Source of the DNA: an uncultured Bacillota bacterium
GTDB lineage: Bacteria; Bacillota_I; Bacilli_A; Erysipelotrichales; Erysipelotrichaceae
NCBI GenBank assembly: GCA_949290085.1
Contig: CASEQH010000005.1
Coordinates: 1 to 40,160 of the forward strand
DNA length: 40,160 nucleotides
Direction: 5' to 3'
Shown here: one piece after another, positions 25,001 to 32,135 of the stretch
How positions within the stretch are numbered: the first letter of the stretch is position 1
How the letters are laid out: each line of letters starts with the position of its first letter
Made by a program: the position numbers and the translations under genes
Notes under the pieces: generated by a model
Databases searched by the model: none
What the model saw: only the letters and a program-made list of their open reading frames with translations
Told to the model about the DNA's origin: nothing

Positions 25001-25888
25001 ATGAATAAGATACTTAAAGCCACAGCCAACTCTGGCAAGATTAGAATTTATATTTGTGATGTCAAAGAGATGGTTGAAAAAGCGAGAATTATCCATGACT
25101 TATATCCGACATCTTTAGCAGCTTTAGGAAGGGTGATGGCTGTCAGTTCCATCATGGCTTCCATGCTCAAAGGTGAAGAAGAGAGCTTAACAGTAACTAT
25201 CAATGGTGGAGGGCCATTAGGAACTTGCCTTGTGAATGCGAAGGCCAATGGTGACATCAAGGGATTTGTGGGTGATAATAAACTCCATATGACCTATAAC
25301 GATAGCGGCAAATTGGCAGTTGGTCTAGCTGTGGGTAATCAGGGTTATTTAAAGGTGACCAAAGACCTGTCTATGAAACAAAACTTCACCAGCCAAGTTG
25401 CTTTACAAAGTGGAGAAATAGGCGATGATTTTGCATATTACTTCGCTCTTTCTGAACAGATTCCTTCGCTTGTGTCCGTCGGTGTCTTAGTTGATGTCGA
25501 CTACTCTTGTAAATCAGCTGGAGCTATGATTATCGAATTGATGCCAGGACATGATGAAGAAGATATTTGTAAGGTAGAAGAGATTCAAAAGATTATTCGC
25601 CCCATCTCTGAACTATTAGCCGAAGGTTTCAGTGTCAATGAGATATTAAAGATGTATTTTGAAGATGCTGAAGTTCTAGAGATGACAACTTGTGATTATA
25701 TATGTGATTGTAATAGAGAAAGATTTATTCGAGGACTATTTACTCTACCTCTTGATGAACTTAAGGAATTATCGCAAGAAGATATCAGTGTCAAATGTGA
25801 ATTTTGTAATAAGGAATACAAGTTTACTAAAGAAGAGATGAAGAATTGGATTGATTATGTTCAAAGTCAAAAATATCACAATAAATAG
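25001..25888 (+). CDS. hslO: 33 kDa redox-regulated chaperone Hsp33
   Basis: Hsp33 is a holdase chaperone that becomes active when oxidation releases zinc from its C-terminal domain. The 295-residue protein has the N-terminal substrate-binding domain (NGGGPLGTC near residue 68, and a GxxGDD-type loop SGEIGDDFAYYFALSEQIPS). The redox switch is C235-D-C237 and C266-x-x-C269, exactly the CxC and CxxC spacing of the family. A GGAGG ribosome binding site follows the ftsH hairpin. The 3' end overlaps the dihydrouridine synthase gene by about 32 bp. Placement after ftsH is conserved in many Firmicutes. Confidence 0.97.
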   Translation: MNKILKATANSGKIRIYICDVKEMVEKARIIHDLYPTSLAALGRVMAVSSIMASMLKGEEESLTVTINGGGPLGTCLVNAKANGDIKGFVGDNKLHMTYNDSGKLAVGLAVGNQGYLKVTKDLSMKQNFTSQVALQSGEIGDDFAYYFALSEQIPSLVSVGVLVDVDYSCKSAGAMIIELMPGHDEEDICKVEEIQKIIRPISELLAEGFSVNEILKMYFEDAEVLEMTTCDYICDCNRERFIRGLFTLPLDELKELSQEDISVKCEFCNKEYKFTKEEMKNWIDYVQSQKYHNK

Positions 25889-26858
25889 TCCAGTCATCAT
25901 TGCTCCTATGGCAGGAGTATCCGATGAATCATTTAGGGATATAGCTTTTGAAAATGGCGCAGGACTTGTTTATACCGAGATGGTATCTGATAAAGCCATC
26001 TTCTATAATAATCAAAAGACTTTAGATATGATGAAGATTGATAATACATATCATCCCATCAGTCTTCAAATCTTTGGTAGCGACGTCAAAACTATGGTAT
26101 ATGCTGCTAAGTATGCCGATAAAAATACTAATGCAGACATCATTGATATCAATATGGGTTGCCCGGTCAATAAGGTTATCAAGACTGGGGCTGGCAGTGC
26201 CTTGCTCAAAAATCCCGATAAAGCAATAGAGATTGTCAGGGAGGTAGTAAAAAATGTTGAAAAGCCTGTGACGGTCAAGATGCGAGTAGGTTTTCATGGT
26301 CAAGACTTAGACTATGTAAACTTTGCACTAAAACTAGAAGAAGCCGGTATAGCTATGCTGGCGGTACATGGTCGCACACGCAGTCAGATGTATGAAGGTA
26401 AAGCTGATTGGTCAAAAATTAAGGAGATAAAAGAGAACTTACTCATCCCTGTAGTTGGTAATGGTGACATCAAGACGATAGATGATTTTATTAGATGCAT
26501 GGACTATGCCAGAGTTGATGGCATCATGATAGGTAGAGGGGTAATAGGTAATCCGTTTCTCATCAAGGAAATCAATAACTATCTGGCTGGTAAAAAGTCT
26601 TATGAGGTGAACTATGAAGAACGTTTCGATGTCTGTCTTAAACATTTTAAACATCTCATAGACTTATATGGTGAAAAGATTGCTACTGGTAAAATGCGAG
26701 GTTTAGCACCGCACTATATAACGGGTTTACCATATAGTGCCATGTATAGGTCCAAGTGCAATACAATTGATTCTTATGCAGATTTAAATGATATCTTGAT
26801 TAATTATCATAAGTTTTTGAAAAACTATTGCCAAGAGATAAATAATAATATACAATAA
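25857..26858 (+). CDS. dusB: tRNA-dihydrouridine synthase, DusB-like
   Basis: This FMN-dependent enzyme reduces uridines in the tRNA D-loop. The 333-residue TIM barrel shows IAPMAGVSDESFRDIA near residue 16, VYTEMVSDKAI, LQIFGSD (FMN phosphate contacts), DINMGCPVNKVIKTGAGSALL containing the active-site cysteine, TVKMRVGFHG, VHGRTRSQMYEGKADW, VVGNGDIKT and GIMIGRGVIGNPFLI. The start codon is ATG at 25857 (a TTG at 25851 is possible); both lie inside hslO, so expression is coupled. Dus-after-hslO order is common in Firmicutes. It is followed directly by the SAM riboswitch promoter. Confidence 0.93.
   Translation: MFKVKNITINSPVIIAPMAGVSDESFRDIAFENGAGLVYTEMVSDKAIFYNNQKTLDMMKIDNTYHPISLQIFGSDVKTMVYAAKYADKNTNADIIDINMGCPVNKVIKTGAGSALLKNPDKAIEIVREVVKNVEKPVTVKMRVGFHGQDLDYVNFALKLEEAGIAMLAVHGRTRSQMYEGKADWSKIKEIKENLLIPVVGNGDIKTIDDFIRCMDYARVDGIMIGRGVIGNPFLIKEINNYLAGKKSYEVNYEERFDVCLKHFKHLIDLYGEKIATGKMRGLAPHYITGLPYSAMYRSKCNTIDSYADLNDILINYHKFLKNYCQEINNNIQ
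26828..26856 (+). promoter_or_regulatory. Promoter of the SAM riboswitch-metK unit
   Basis: TTGCCA (26828-26833), 17-base spacer, TACAAT (26851-26856). The predicted start near 26863 lies about a dozen bases before the aptamer. It overlaps the end of dusB. Confidence 0.65.
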
Positions 26859-26874
26859 TCAAGCAATAAAAAAC

Positions 26875-27012
26875 CTTATCAAGAGTGGTGGAGGGAATAG
26901 GCCCGTTGAAACCCGGCAACCTGTTATGCAAGGTGCTAAGTCCTACAGATTAATTCTGAAAGATGAGGGAATAGATTATCAAATCAACCTCTTCTTTATG
27001 GAGAGGTTTTTT
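26875..27012 (+). ncRNA. SAM-I (S-box) riboswitch
   Basis: The aptamer begins with CTTATCAAGAG and continues with GGTGGAGGGA, GGCCC, GAAACCCGGCAACC and AAGGTGCTAAGTCC, the canonical S-box core. P1 closes with GATGAG at about 26962-26967, pairing with CTTATC. The expression platform is a terminator at 26986-27012. GATGAGG of the aptamer 3' strand can pair instead with CCTCTTC of the terminator 5' arm as antiterminator. SAM binding should therefore shut off metK. Confidence 0.97.
26986..27012 (+). terminator. Riboswitch-controlled terminator upstream of metK
   Basis: AACCTCT (26986-26992) pairs with AGAGGTT (27002-27008), followed by TTTTTT. It is the off-state hairpin of the SAM riboswitch. 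Confidence 0.93.
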
Positions 27013-27029
27013 AGAAAGTGAGGAAATAT

Positions 27030-28178
27030 ATGGATACAATTTTTACTTCCGAATCAGTTACAAAGGGTCATCCAGATAAAGTATGTGACCAAGTATCTGA
27101 CGCTATTCTTGATGCTATTTTGGCTCAAGATCCTAAGGCTCACGTCGCTTGCGAAACAGTTGCTTCAAAAAATCTTTTATTGATCACCGGAGAAATCAGC
27201 ACTAGCGCTGATATCGATATCGAAAAAATAGCTAGAAAAACAGTAAAAGAGATTGGCTATGACAGACCTGAATGGGGTTTTGAATGCGATAAGATTGATG
27301 TTGATATTCGTTTGGTTAAACAGTCTAGTGATATCAATCAAGGTGTTTGTTTAAATGATGGTGAGATGGGAGCTGGTGACCAAGGAATGATGTTTGGTTA
27401 TGCTTGCAATGAGACTGAAAATTATATGCCTCTCTCATTTGAACTCGCTTCTCGTTTGACTAAGAAACTTGATGAAGTTAGAAAGAATAAAGTCATCGAT
27501 TATCTCGGACCTGATGGTAAGTCACAAGTCAGTGTAGAATATGCCGGTGGCAAAGTAAAGAGAATCGATACCATCGTTGTATCTAATCAACACTTAGCTA
27601 CAGTTGATATTGAAACAGTTAGAAAAGATATTAGAGAAAAAGTTATCAATACAACTATCGATCCTGAACTCATGGATGATAACACTAAGATATTGATCAA
27701 TCCAACTGGTCGTTTTGTCATTGGCGGACCTATTGGTGATGTCGGTTTGACTGGTCGTAAGATTATCGTTGATACCTATGGTGGATACGCTCCACACGGT
27801 GGTGGCGCTTTCTCTGGCAAAGACCCAAGTAAAGTTGACCGCAGCGCTGCATATTATGCTAGATATGTCGCAAAGCACATCGTCGCTAGTGGCTTAGCTG
27901 ATAAAGCGATGGTTGAGGTTTCTTATGCGATTGGTATTTCTGCTCCAGTTTCTATCTATGTCGATTGTTATGGCACTAACCATACAGCGATGGAAAATAT
28001 TTATCAAGCCATTGACGAATGCTTCGATATGCATGTTAAAAACTTGATTGATGAATTAGATCTATTGAAGCCTATCTATAAGAATCTAGCTAGCTATGGA
28101 CATATGGGTAGAGAAGATTTAGATGTTTCTTTTGAAAAACTAAATAAATTAGATAGAGTTAAAAGCTATCTTAAATAA
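27030..28178 (+). CDS. metK: S-adenosylmethionine synthetase
   Basis: MetK makes SAM from methionine and ATP in the cytosol. The 382-residue protein contains TSESVTKGHPDKVCDQVSDA at the N-terminus (ATP-binding His and Asp), GEMGAGDQGMMFGYAC (conserved hexapeptide region GAGDQG), the lysine-rich phosphate region, and GGGAFSGKDPSKVDRSAAY near residue 254. DIRLVKQSSDINQGV is also characteristic. ATG at 27030 is chosen with AGGAAA upstream; the GTG at 27018 in frame would include the ribosome binding site. It is controlled by the SAM-I riboswitch just upstream, giving end-product repression. It is followed after 11 bp by coaX. Confidence 0.97.
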   Translation: MDTIFTSESVTKGHPDKVCDQVSDAILDAILAQDPKAHVACETVASKNLLLITGEISTSADIDIEKIARKTVKEIGYDRPEWGFECDKIDVDIRLVKQSSDINQGVCLNDGEMGAGDQGMMFGYACNETENYMPLSFELASRLTKKLDEVRKNKVIDYLGPDGKSQVSVEYAGGKVKRIDTIVVSNQHLATVDIETVRKDIREKVINTTIDPELMDDNTKILINPTGRFVIGGPIGDVGLTGRKIIVDTYGGYAPHGGGAFSGKDPSKVDRSAAYYARYVAKHIVASGLADKAMVEVSYAIGISAPVSIYVDCYGTNHTAMENIYQAIDECFDMHVKNLIDELDLLKPIYKNLASYGHMGREDLDVSFEKLNKLDRVKSYLK

Positions 28179-28189
28179 GAAATATAATT

Positions 28190-28954
28190 ATGTTTCTAAC
28201 AGTTGATATAGGTAATACCAATATAAAAATAGCTGTCTTTGAAAAAGAGAAACAGATATGTTTCAAACGTTTTGAAACAAGACAAGCCAATTATCGATAT
28301 TATTTCGAAGAACTTTTTAAAGAGAATAACCTTTATGGATTAGTTAAAGATGCGATAATTTCTTGTGTAGTTCCCGAACTCAAAGATGTAAGTCTAAAGA
28401 TTATTGATGAGTTTATTGATGGCGATTGTGTCATTGTTGACCATAACCTCGATTGTGGCATCAGCATTGATACAGATTATCCAGAAGGTGTGGGCAGTGA
28501 TTTAATTGTCATGTGTGCTTATGCTTATCATCTAACTCATTCCGCTACAATTGTCATGTCTTTTGGAACGGCCAATGTTATGTGTTATATCGATAATGAT
28601 GCCTGTTTCAAATATTGCATCATCGCTCCAGGCCTATTAATGCAGGTACAAGCCTTGTTCTCTAATGCTGCTAAACTTCCACCTTTCAAATTAGAGAAAC
28701 AGGATTCATGTCTCACCAATCAAACAATAGCAGCTATGAATATCGGCGTTATCGACGGCAGTATAGGAGCTTGTAAATACTTAGTCGACAAGATGAAGAG
28801 CGAACTTGGCATAAATGAAGTAAAGATTATAGCTTCAGGAGGCCTTGGTAAAGTATTAATTGATGATTTATCATTTGTTGATGACTACATTCCTGATTTA
28901 GTAACCGAGGGTTTAAAATACATTTATCTTAGAAAGAAGGATACAAATGAATAA
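28190..28954 (+). CDS. coaX: Type III pantothenate kinase, divergent
   Basis: CoaX phosphorylates pantothenate in the first step of coenzyme A synthesis. The 254-residue protein has the ASKHA-fold phosphate loop VDIGNTNIKIAVFE at the N-terminus with Asp6, YPEGVGSDLIVMC (the expected catalytic Asp of the GADR-type motif), IIAPGLLMQVQALFSNAAKLPP, and GGLGKVL. The family motif DxGTATTxD reads SFGTANVMCYID, with the first Asp replaced by Ser and the TTFD segment altered. It may be less active or have a different substrate. It follows metK closely and overlaps maf by 8 bp, with no clear Shine-Dalgarno of its own. Confidence 0.82.
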   Translation: MFLTVDIGNTNIKIAVFEKEKQICFKRFETRQANYRYYFEELFKENNLYGLVKDAIISCVVPELKDVSLKIIDEFIDGDCVIVDHNLDCGISIDTDYPEGVGSDLIVMCAYAYHLTHSATIVMSFGTANVMCYIDNDACFKYCIIAPGLLMQVQALFSNAAKLPPFKLEKQDSCLTNQTIAAMNIGVIDGSIGACKYLVDKMKSELGINEVKIIASGGLGKVLIDDLSFVDDYIPDLVTEGLKYIYLRKKDTNE

Positions 28955-29504
28955 AGTTATATTAGCTAGTGGATCTCCACGTAGAAAAGAATTATTATCT
29001 GGTCTTGGCATCCCTTTTGAAGTAATAGCTAGTGATATAGATGAATCAATAGACATCAATGCCAATTTGGTAGATGAGATTGAGAGTTTATCATTCAAAA
29101 AAGCTCTTGCCGTATTTAAAGACCATAAAGATAAGATTGTCATTGGTGCAGATACTATTGTCGTCTATCAAAATGAAATCTTAGGTAAGCCTCAGACAGA
29201 GATAAAAGCTAAAGAGATGTTGATGAATATTCAAGGTGATTGGCATGAGGTAATCACTGGTGTAACTATCATTTCATCAAAGCAGAGCGAAACATTCTCG
29301 GTTGTATCTAAAGTTCATTTTTATCCGATGACAGTCGAAGAGATTAATTATTACATAAGCACAAAAGAGCCTTTGGATAAGGCTGGTGCTTATGCCATTC
29401 AAGGAATAGGAAGCCGTTATATCAAAGAGATAAAAGGCGACTATTATTCCATTATGGGTTTGCCAATTGGCGAATTATATCATAGAATAGTAAAGTACCT
29501 GTAA
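28947..29504 (+). CDS. maf: Maf-family nucleotide pyrophosphatase
   Basis: Maf proteins hydrolyse dTTP, UTP and modified nucleotides to monophosphates and influence septation. The 185-residue protein begins VILASGSPRRKELLSGLGI, the signature phosphate-binding motif, with SFKKALAV (conserved ExxxxxKA-like element), VIGADTIVVYQNEILGKP (catalytic Asp of GADT), WHEVITGVTI, and GAYAIQGIGSRYIKEIKGDYYSIMGLPI at the end. An AAAGGA ribosome binding site lies within coaX. The stop codon lies in a small perfect hairpin that immediately precedes tRNA-Thr. Confidence 0.95.
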   Translation: MNKVILASGSPRRKELLSGLGIPFEVIASDIDESIDINANLVDEIESLSFKKALAVFKDHKDKIVIGADTIVVYQNEILGKPQTEIKAKEMLMNIQGDWHEVITGVTIISSKQSETFSVVSKVHFYPMTVEEINYYISTKEPLDKAGAYAIQGIGSRYIKEIKGDYYSIMGLPIGELYHRIVKYL

Positions 29505-29512
29505 AGGTACTT
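29493..29512 (+). other. Perfect 8-bp hairpin between maf and tRNA-Thr
   Basis: AAGTACCT (29493-29500), loop GTAA, AGGTACTT (29505-29512). The loop contains part of the maf stop codon and the tRNA begins three bases later. There is no T-run, so it looks more like an RNA-processing or mRNA-stabilising stem than a terminator. Confidence 0.6.
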
Positions 29513-29515
29513 CTT

Positions 29516-29589
29516 GCCGGTATGGTATAATGGCAACACAAATCCATGGTAAGGATTAGCTCTCAGTTCAATTCTGGGTACCGGCACCA
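29516..29589 (+). tRNA. tRNA-Thr (anticodon GGT), CCA encoded
   Basis: Acceptor GCCGGTA with TACCGGC, discriminator A and encoded CCA. The anticodon stem AATCC/GGATT encloses loop ATGGTAA, giving GGT. The T-arm is CTCAG-TTCAATT-CTGGG. It follows maf by 11 bases with no separate promoter visible, so it may be processed from the metK-coaX-maf transcript. Confidence 0.95.
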
Positions 29590-29609
29590 TTAAAGTTACA
29601 AATTTATTA

Positions 29610-29638
29610 TTGTATTATTTAAAAGCTTGTAGTATAAT
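29610..29638 (+). promoter_or_regulatory. Promoter of tRNA-Leu
   Basis: TTGTAT (29610-29615), 17-base spacer, TATAAT (29633-29638). The expected start falls about five bases before the tRNA. Confidence 0.7.
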
Positions 29639-29649
29639 AATAAAGCAAT

Positions 29650-29732
29650 CCGGGCGTGGCGGAATTGGCAGACGCACCAGACTTAGGATCTGGCGGGTAA
29701 CCGTGGGGGTTCAAGTCCCTTCGCCCGGACCA
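29650..29732 (+). tRNA. tRNA-Leu (anticodon TAG), CCA encoded
   Basis: Class II tRNA with a long variable arm. Acceptor CCGGGCG with CGCCCGG, discriminator A at 29729, CCA at 29730-29732. The anticodon stem CCAGA/TCTGG encloses CTTAGGA, giving TAG. The T-arm is GGGGG-TTCAAGT-CCCTT. Confidence 0.97.
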
Positions 29733-29744
29733 TATAGATTGTTT

Positions 29745-29768
29745 AAAGTCCTTATTTAAGGGCTTTTT
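29745..29768 (+). terminator. Terminator after tRNA-Leu
   Basis: AAAGTCCTT (29745-29753) pairs with AAGGGCTTT (29758-29766) with an ATTT loop, including one T-G pair, and merges into TTTTT. Confidence 0.85.
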
Positions 29769-29848
29769 ATTATACCTAAATAGAAAATGGCAACAGTTAA
29801 CGATTTTTAATAGCTTTTTTCATGAGTTCTTATCAACATTGTTTGTAA

Positions 29849-29983
29849 TTAAATCAGCAGAAAACTATAAGCTCTAAATTCTATATTAGCCTTCTTACAG
29901 ACGTGACTAATAAAATCGGGATAATGATTAGAAGATATCACTCCACCATCAGCTTTAGCGAATATAAGCTCGCTTGATTGCAT
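29849..29983 (-). pseudogene. Possible remnant of a tyrosine-recombinase C-terminal region
   Basis: The minus-strand frame from 29983 to the TAA at 29849-29851 reads SSELIFAKADGGV, then HYPDFISHVCKKANIEFRAY. The spacing (ELIF, DGG, a helix ending in KKA, then IEFR) resembles integrase sequence just before the catalytic RHT box. The expected RFH-LRHT continuation is replaced by RAYSFLLI and a stop, so any such gene is broken. It lies 117 bases past a tRNA-Leu gene, a usual attachment site. 29769-29848 shows nothing else. Confidence 0.35.
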
Positions 29984-30312
29984 ATTCAATAATTATGCAT
30001 GGTATGAGTGCTGTGAAAATGGCTGGTTATGAGGCTGTTCCAGATGTATTGCAAAAAGGACTAATTACTGACATTCAAGATTCATATAAAGGAAAAGATG
30101 AAAATCGATTGATAGTATCTGCTCCAGTTACAATCGATGGTGTAAGCTATATCGAAAATGTTGTGTTGAGGCAAACCATAGGTATACAAGGTGATTATAT
30201 CAATAGACTATACTTGCATGATTTAGCATTGATAAAGCAAGGTAATAACGTCAGTACATATAAAGACTCTTTTTTAAGCATTGAAGGTAGCTTAGAATTA
30301 GATAATAAATAG
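29974..30312 (+). pseudogene. Remnant of a mobile-element polyvalent protein (nuclease-like C-terminal domain)
   Basis: The 112-codon frame lacks a natural start: it opens at TTG 29974 (ATG at 29995) right after a stop, with no ribosome binding site. HGMSAVKMAGYEAVPDVLQKG, then SAPVTIDGVSYIENVVL and NRLYLHDLALIKQG, resembles the small beta-rich domain common at the ends of large polyvalent proteins and MuF-type phage or ICE proteins, where I recall HG-SAIKM-GYEAVPDVLKNG and APV-I-GE-Y. It is taken as the C-terminal stub of a much longer protein that has been lost. The neighbourhood (two tRNA genes, a possible integrase stub) supports a decayed insertion. Domain identity is from memory and should be verified. 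Confidence 0.5.
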
Positions 30313-30343
30313 TTTGAACAGTTGGTATAGAAGTTCAAATAAA

Positions 30344-30373
30344 AAGAAGTGATTATGGGATAAATCACTTCTT
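30344..30373 (-). terminator. Terminator of the nucleotidyltransferase gene
   Basis: AAGAAGTGATT (30344-30354) pairs perfectly with AATCACTTCTT (30363-30373). On the minus strand it is followed by TTTTATTTG, so it ends the gene at 30382-31293. It may also work on the plus strand. Confidence 0.85.
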
Positions 30374-30381
30374 GATATTAA

Positions 30382-31293
30382 TTATTTCTTCCACAAATCG
30401 AATGGATATAGTCCTGCATCTTTATAACTTTGTATCTTAGCGACTACTTTAGGTTTGTCTTCTCTGTATGTTACACCAAACCAAGGGTCATCACTAGTGA
30501 GGACCTTAACTTCACATTCATTTCTTCTGATTAAGTCACCGACATTATTTGGTAATAATGCTTCGTATTTTAATGGATTCTTTTCAATTCCTGATGGTAA
30601 TTGTTCTTCAAAAATAGACATCATTTTATCCATGATATCAGGATAGAAACCCCAGAAGTTCATAGATACTACTGTATCATTACTTACTTCATATTCTTTG
30701 CCATCTTCTTCAACAACGGCTTGACCGTCAACTTTTTTAATCTTCATGACTTCTTTAATATCACTTAAGTTATGATTTTCATCAGTTTGGCAAAAGCCCC
30801 TAGTAACTGTTCCGTTATCTGATAGAGTATTGGATAACTTATAGCCAACCATACAATAATGTTTTTCAGATACATTATTCTCTAGATAAGTAATTATCTT
30901 ATTAAAAGCGTCTTTGCCATAGAAGTCATCGGCATTACAAATCACAAATGGATCGTCTTTTAAAATATGACGGCAAGCTAGTAGAGCGTGAGTAGTTCCC
31001 CAAGGTTTTTCTCTTCCCTCAGGGACTTTAACTCCTTCAGGAATATCGTTTAAATCTTGGTAGGCATACTCAACTTCAATAAAAGGTCTAATTTTAGAGA
31101 CAAGATTCTGTTCGAATGCTTCCTCATGTTCCTTACGAATAATTAGTACAAGTTTTTTAAATCCTGCTTGAATGGCATCATAGATGGTAAAGTCAATAAT
31201 ACATTCATTATTATTTCCCACTGTATCTATCTGTTTTAGGCCACCATATCTTGAACCCATTCCAGCAGCTAATATTACAAGTGTTGGTTTCAT
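30382..31293 (-). CDS. Sugar-1-phosphate nucleotidyltransferase-like protein
   Basis: The 303-residue protein has the NTP-transferase fold. VILAAGMGSRYGGLKQ at the N-terminus is the nucleotide-binding signature (GxGxR-x-K), followed by KLVLIIRKEHEEAF, KPWGTTHALLACRHIL (uridine or guanine contact region), and FVICNADDFYG with the metal-binding Asp. A long C-terminal part has no left-handed helix repeat. It may make an NDP-sugar or activated alditol for a cell-wall or surface polymer, but the sugar cannot be named. A GGAGAAG ribosome binding site and TATAAT on the minus strand lie upstream. It has its own terminator and stands alone. Confidence 0.85.
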   Translation of the reverse strand: MKPTLVILAAGMGSRYGGLKQIDTVGNNNECIIDFTIYDAIQAGFKKLVLIIRKEHEEAFEQNLVSKIRPFIEVEYAYQDLNDIPEGVKVPEGREKPWGTTHALLACRHILKDDPFVICNADDFYGKDAFNKIITYLENNVSEKHYCMVGYKLSNTLSDNGTVTRGFCQTDENHNLSDIKEVMKIKKVDGQAVVEEDGKEYEVSNDTVVSMNFWGFYPDIMDKMMSIFEEQLPSGIEKNPLKYEALLPNNVGDLIRRNECEVKVLTSDDPWFGVTYREDKPKVVAKIQSYKDAGLYPFDLWKK

Positions 31294-31359
31294 TTCTCTT
31301 CTCCTTCTTCTTAATTATATTATCTATATGCCGCAAATTAAAATAATAAAAATAAGAGT

Positions 31360-31387
31360 TTGACAAAATAGTGCAATGTGGTATTAT
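31360..31387 (+). promoter_or_regulatory. Promoter of the ABC exporter operon
   Basis: TTGACA (31360-31365), 16-base spacer ending in TGG, TATTAT (31382-31387). A GGGGG ribosome binding site precedes ATG at 31416. Confidence 0.7.
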
Positions 31388-31415
31388 CAAATTGTAGTTA
31401 TAGGGGGTTATTTAT

Positions 31416-32135
31416 ATGATTACATTAAATTCAGTCTCAAAATCCTACCATAAAGGAGTAAAATCAGTCGACAATGTATCACTAGAAATCAGAAACGGTG
31501 AAATATTTGGCTTTTTAGGTCCTAATGGCGCAGGAAAAACAACTACAATTCGTATGATTACAGGAATCTTGGCACCAGATGAAGGATCTGTCATTATTGA
31601 TGGTTATGATATTGAAAAGAATCCTTTTGAAGCGAAGAGGCAATTTGGTTTTGTGCCAGATAGTCCTGATATGTTCTTAAATTTAAAAGCGATTGAATAT
31701 CTGAATTTCTGTGCTGATATCTATGATGTCAAAGATAGACAGAAAAAGATTGAAAGCTTAACTAAGAAATTTGAGATATATGATAGTTTAAATAATCAAA
31801 TACAAAGCTTTTCTCATGGTATGCGCCAAAAGGTAGTCATCTGTGGAGCTTTGTTGCACAGTCCTAAAAACTGGATTTTGGATGAGCCAATGACAGGTCT
31901 AGATCCAAAGTCATCATATGACTTAAAAGAGATGATGCGCGAACATGCTCATAACAATAATTGTGTCTTTTTCTCTACCCATGTCTTAGAAGTTGCAGAA
32001 AAGCTATGTGATAGAGTTGGTATCATTTCAAAAGGTAAACTATTATTTGTGGGAACACTAGAAGAGATGCGTGAACATTTCAAGGAAGAGGGAACATTAG
32101 AAGAATTATTCTTGGAGATGACCGAAAATGCTTAA
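31416..32135 (+). CDS. ABC transporter ATP-binding protein
   Basis: This 239-residue nucleotide-binding subunit has Walker A GPNGAGKTT near residue 36, a Q-loop within FGFVPDSPD, the ABC signature SFSHGMRQK (variant of LSGGQ), Walker B KNWILDEPMTGLDP, and the switch His in FFSTHVLE. The DrrA/CcmA-like organisation suggests an export ATPase paired with the ABC-2-type membrane subunit encoded next (8-bp overlap). The substrate is unknown. The upstream -35 and -10 are near consensus, so expression is probably constitutive. Confidence 0.93.
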   Translation: MITLNSVSKSYHKGVKSVDNVSLEIRNGEIFGFLGPNGAGKTTTIRMITGILAPDEGSVIIDGYDIEKNPFEAKRQFGFVPDSPDMFLNLKAIEYLNFCADIYDVKDRQKKIESLTKKFEIYDSLNNQIQSFSHGMRQKVVICGALLHSPKNWILDEPMTGLDPKSSYDLKEMMREHAHNNNCVFFSTHVLEVAEKLCDRVGIISKGKLLFVGTLEEMREHFKEEGTLEELFLEMTENA

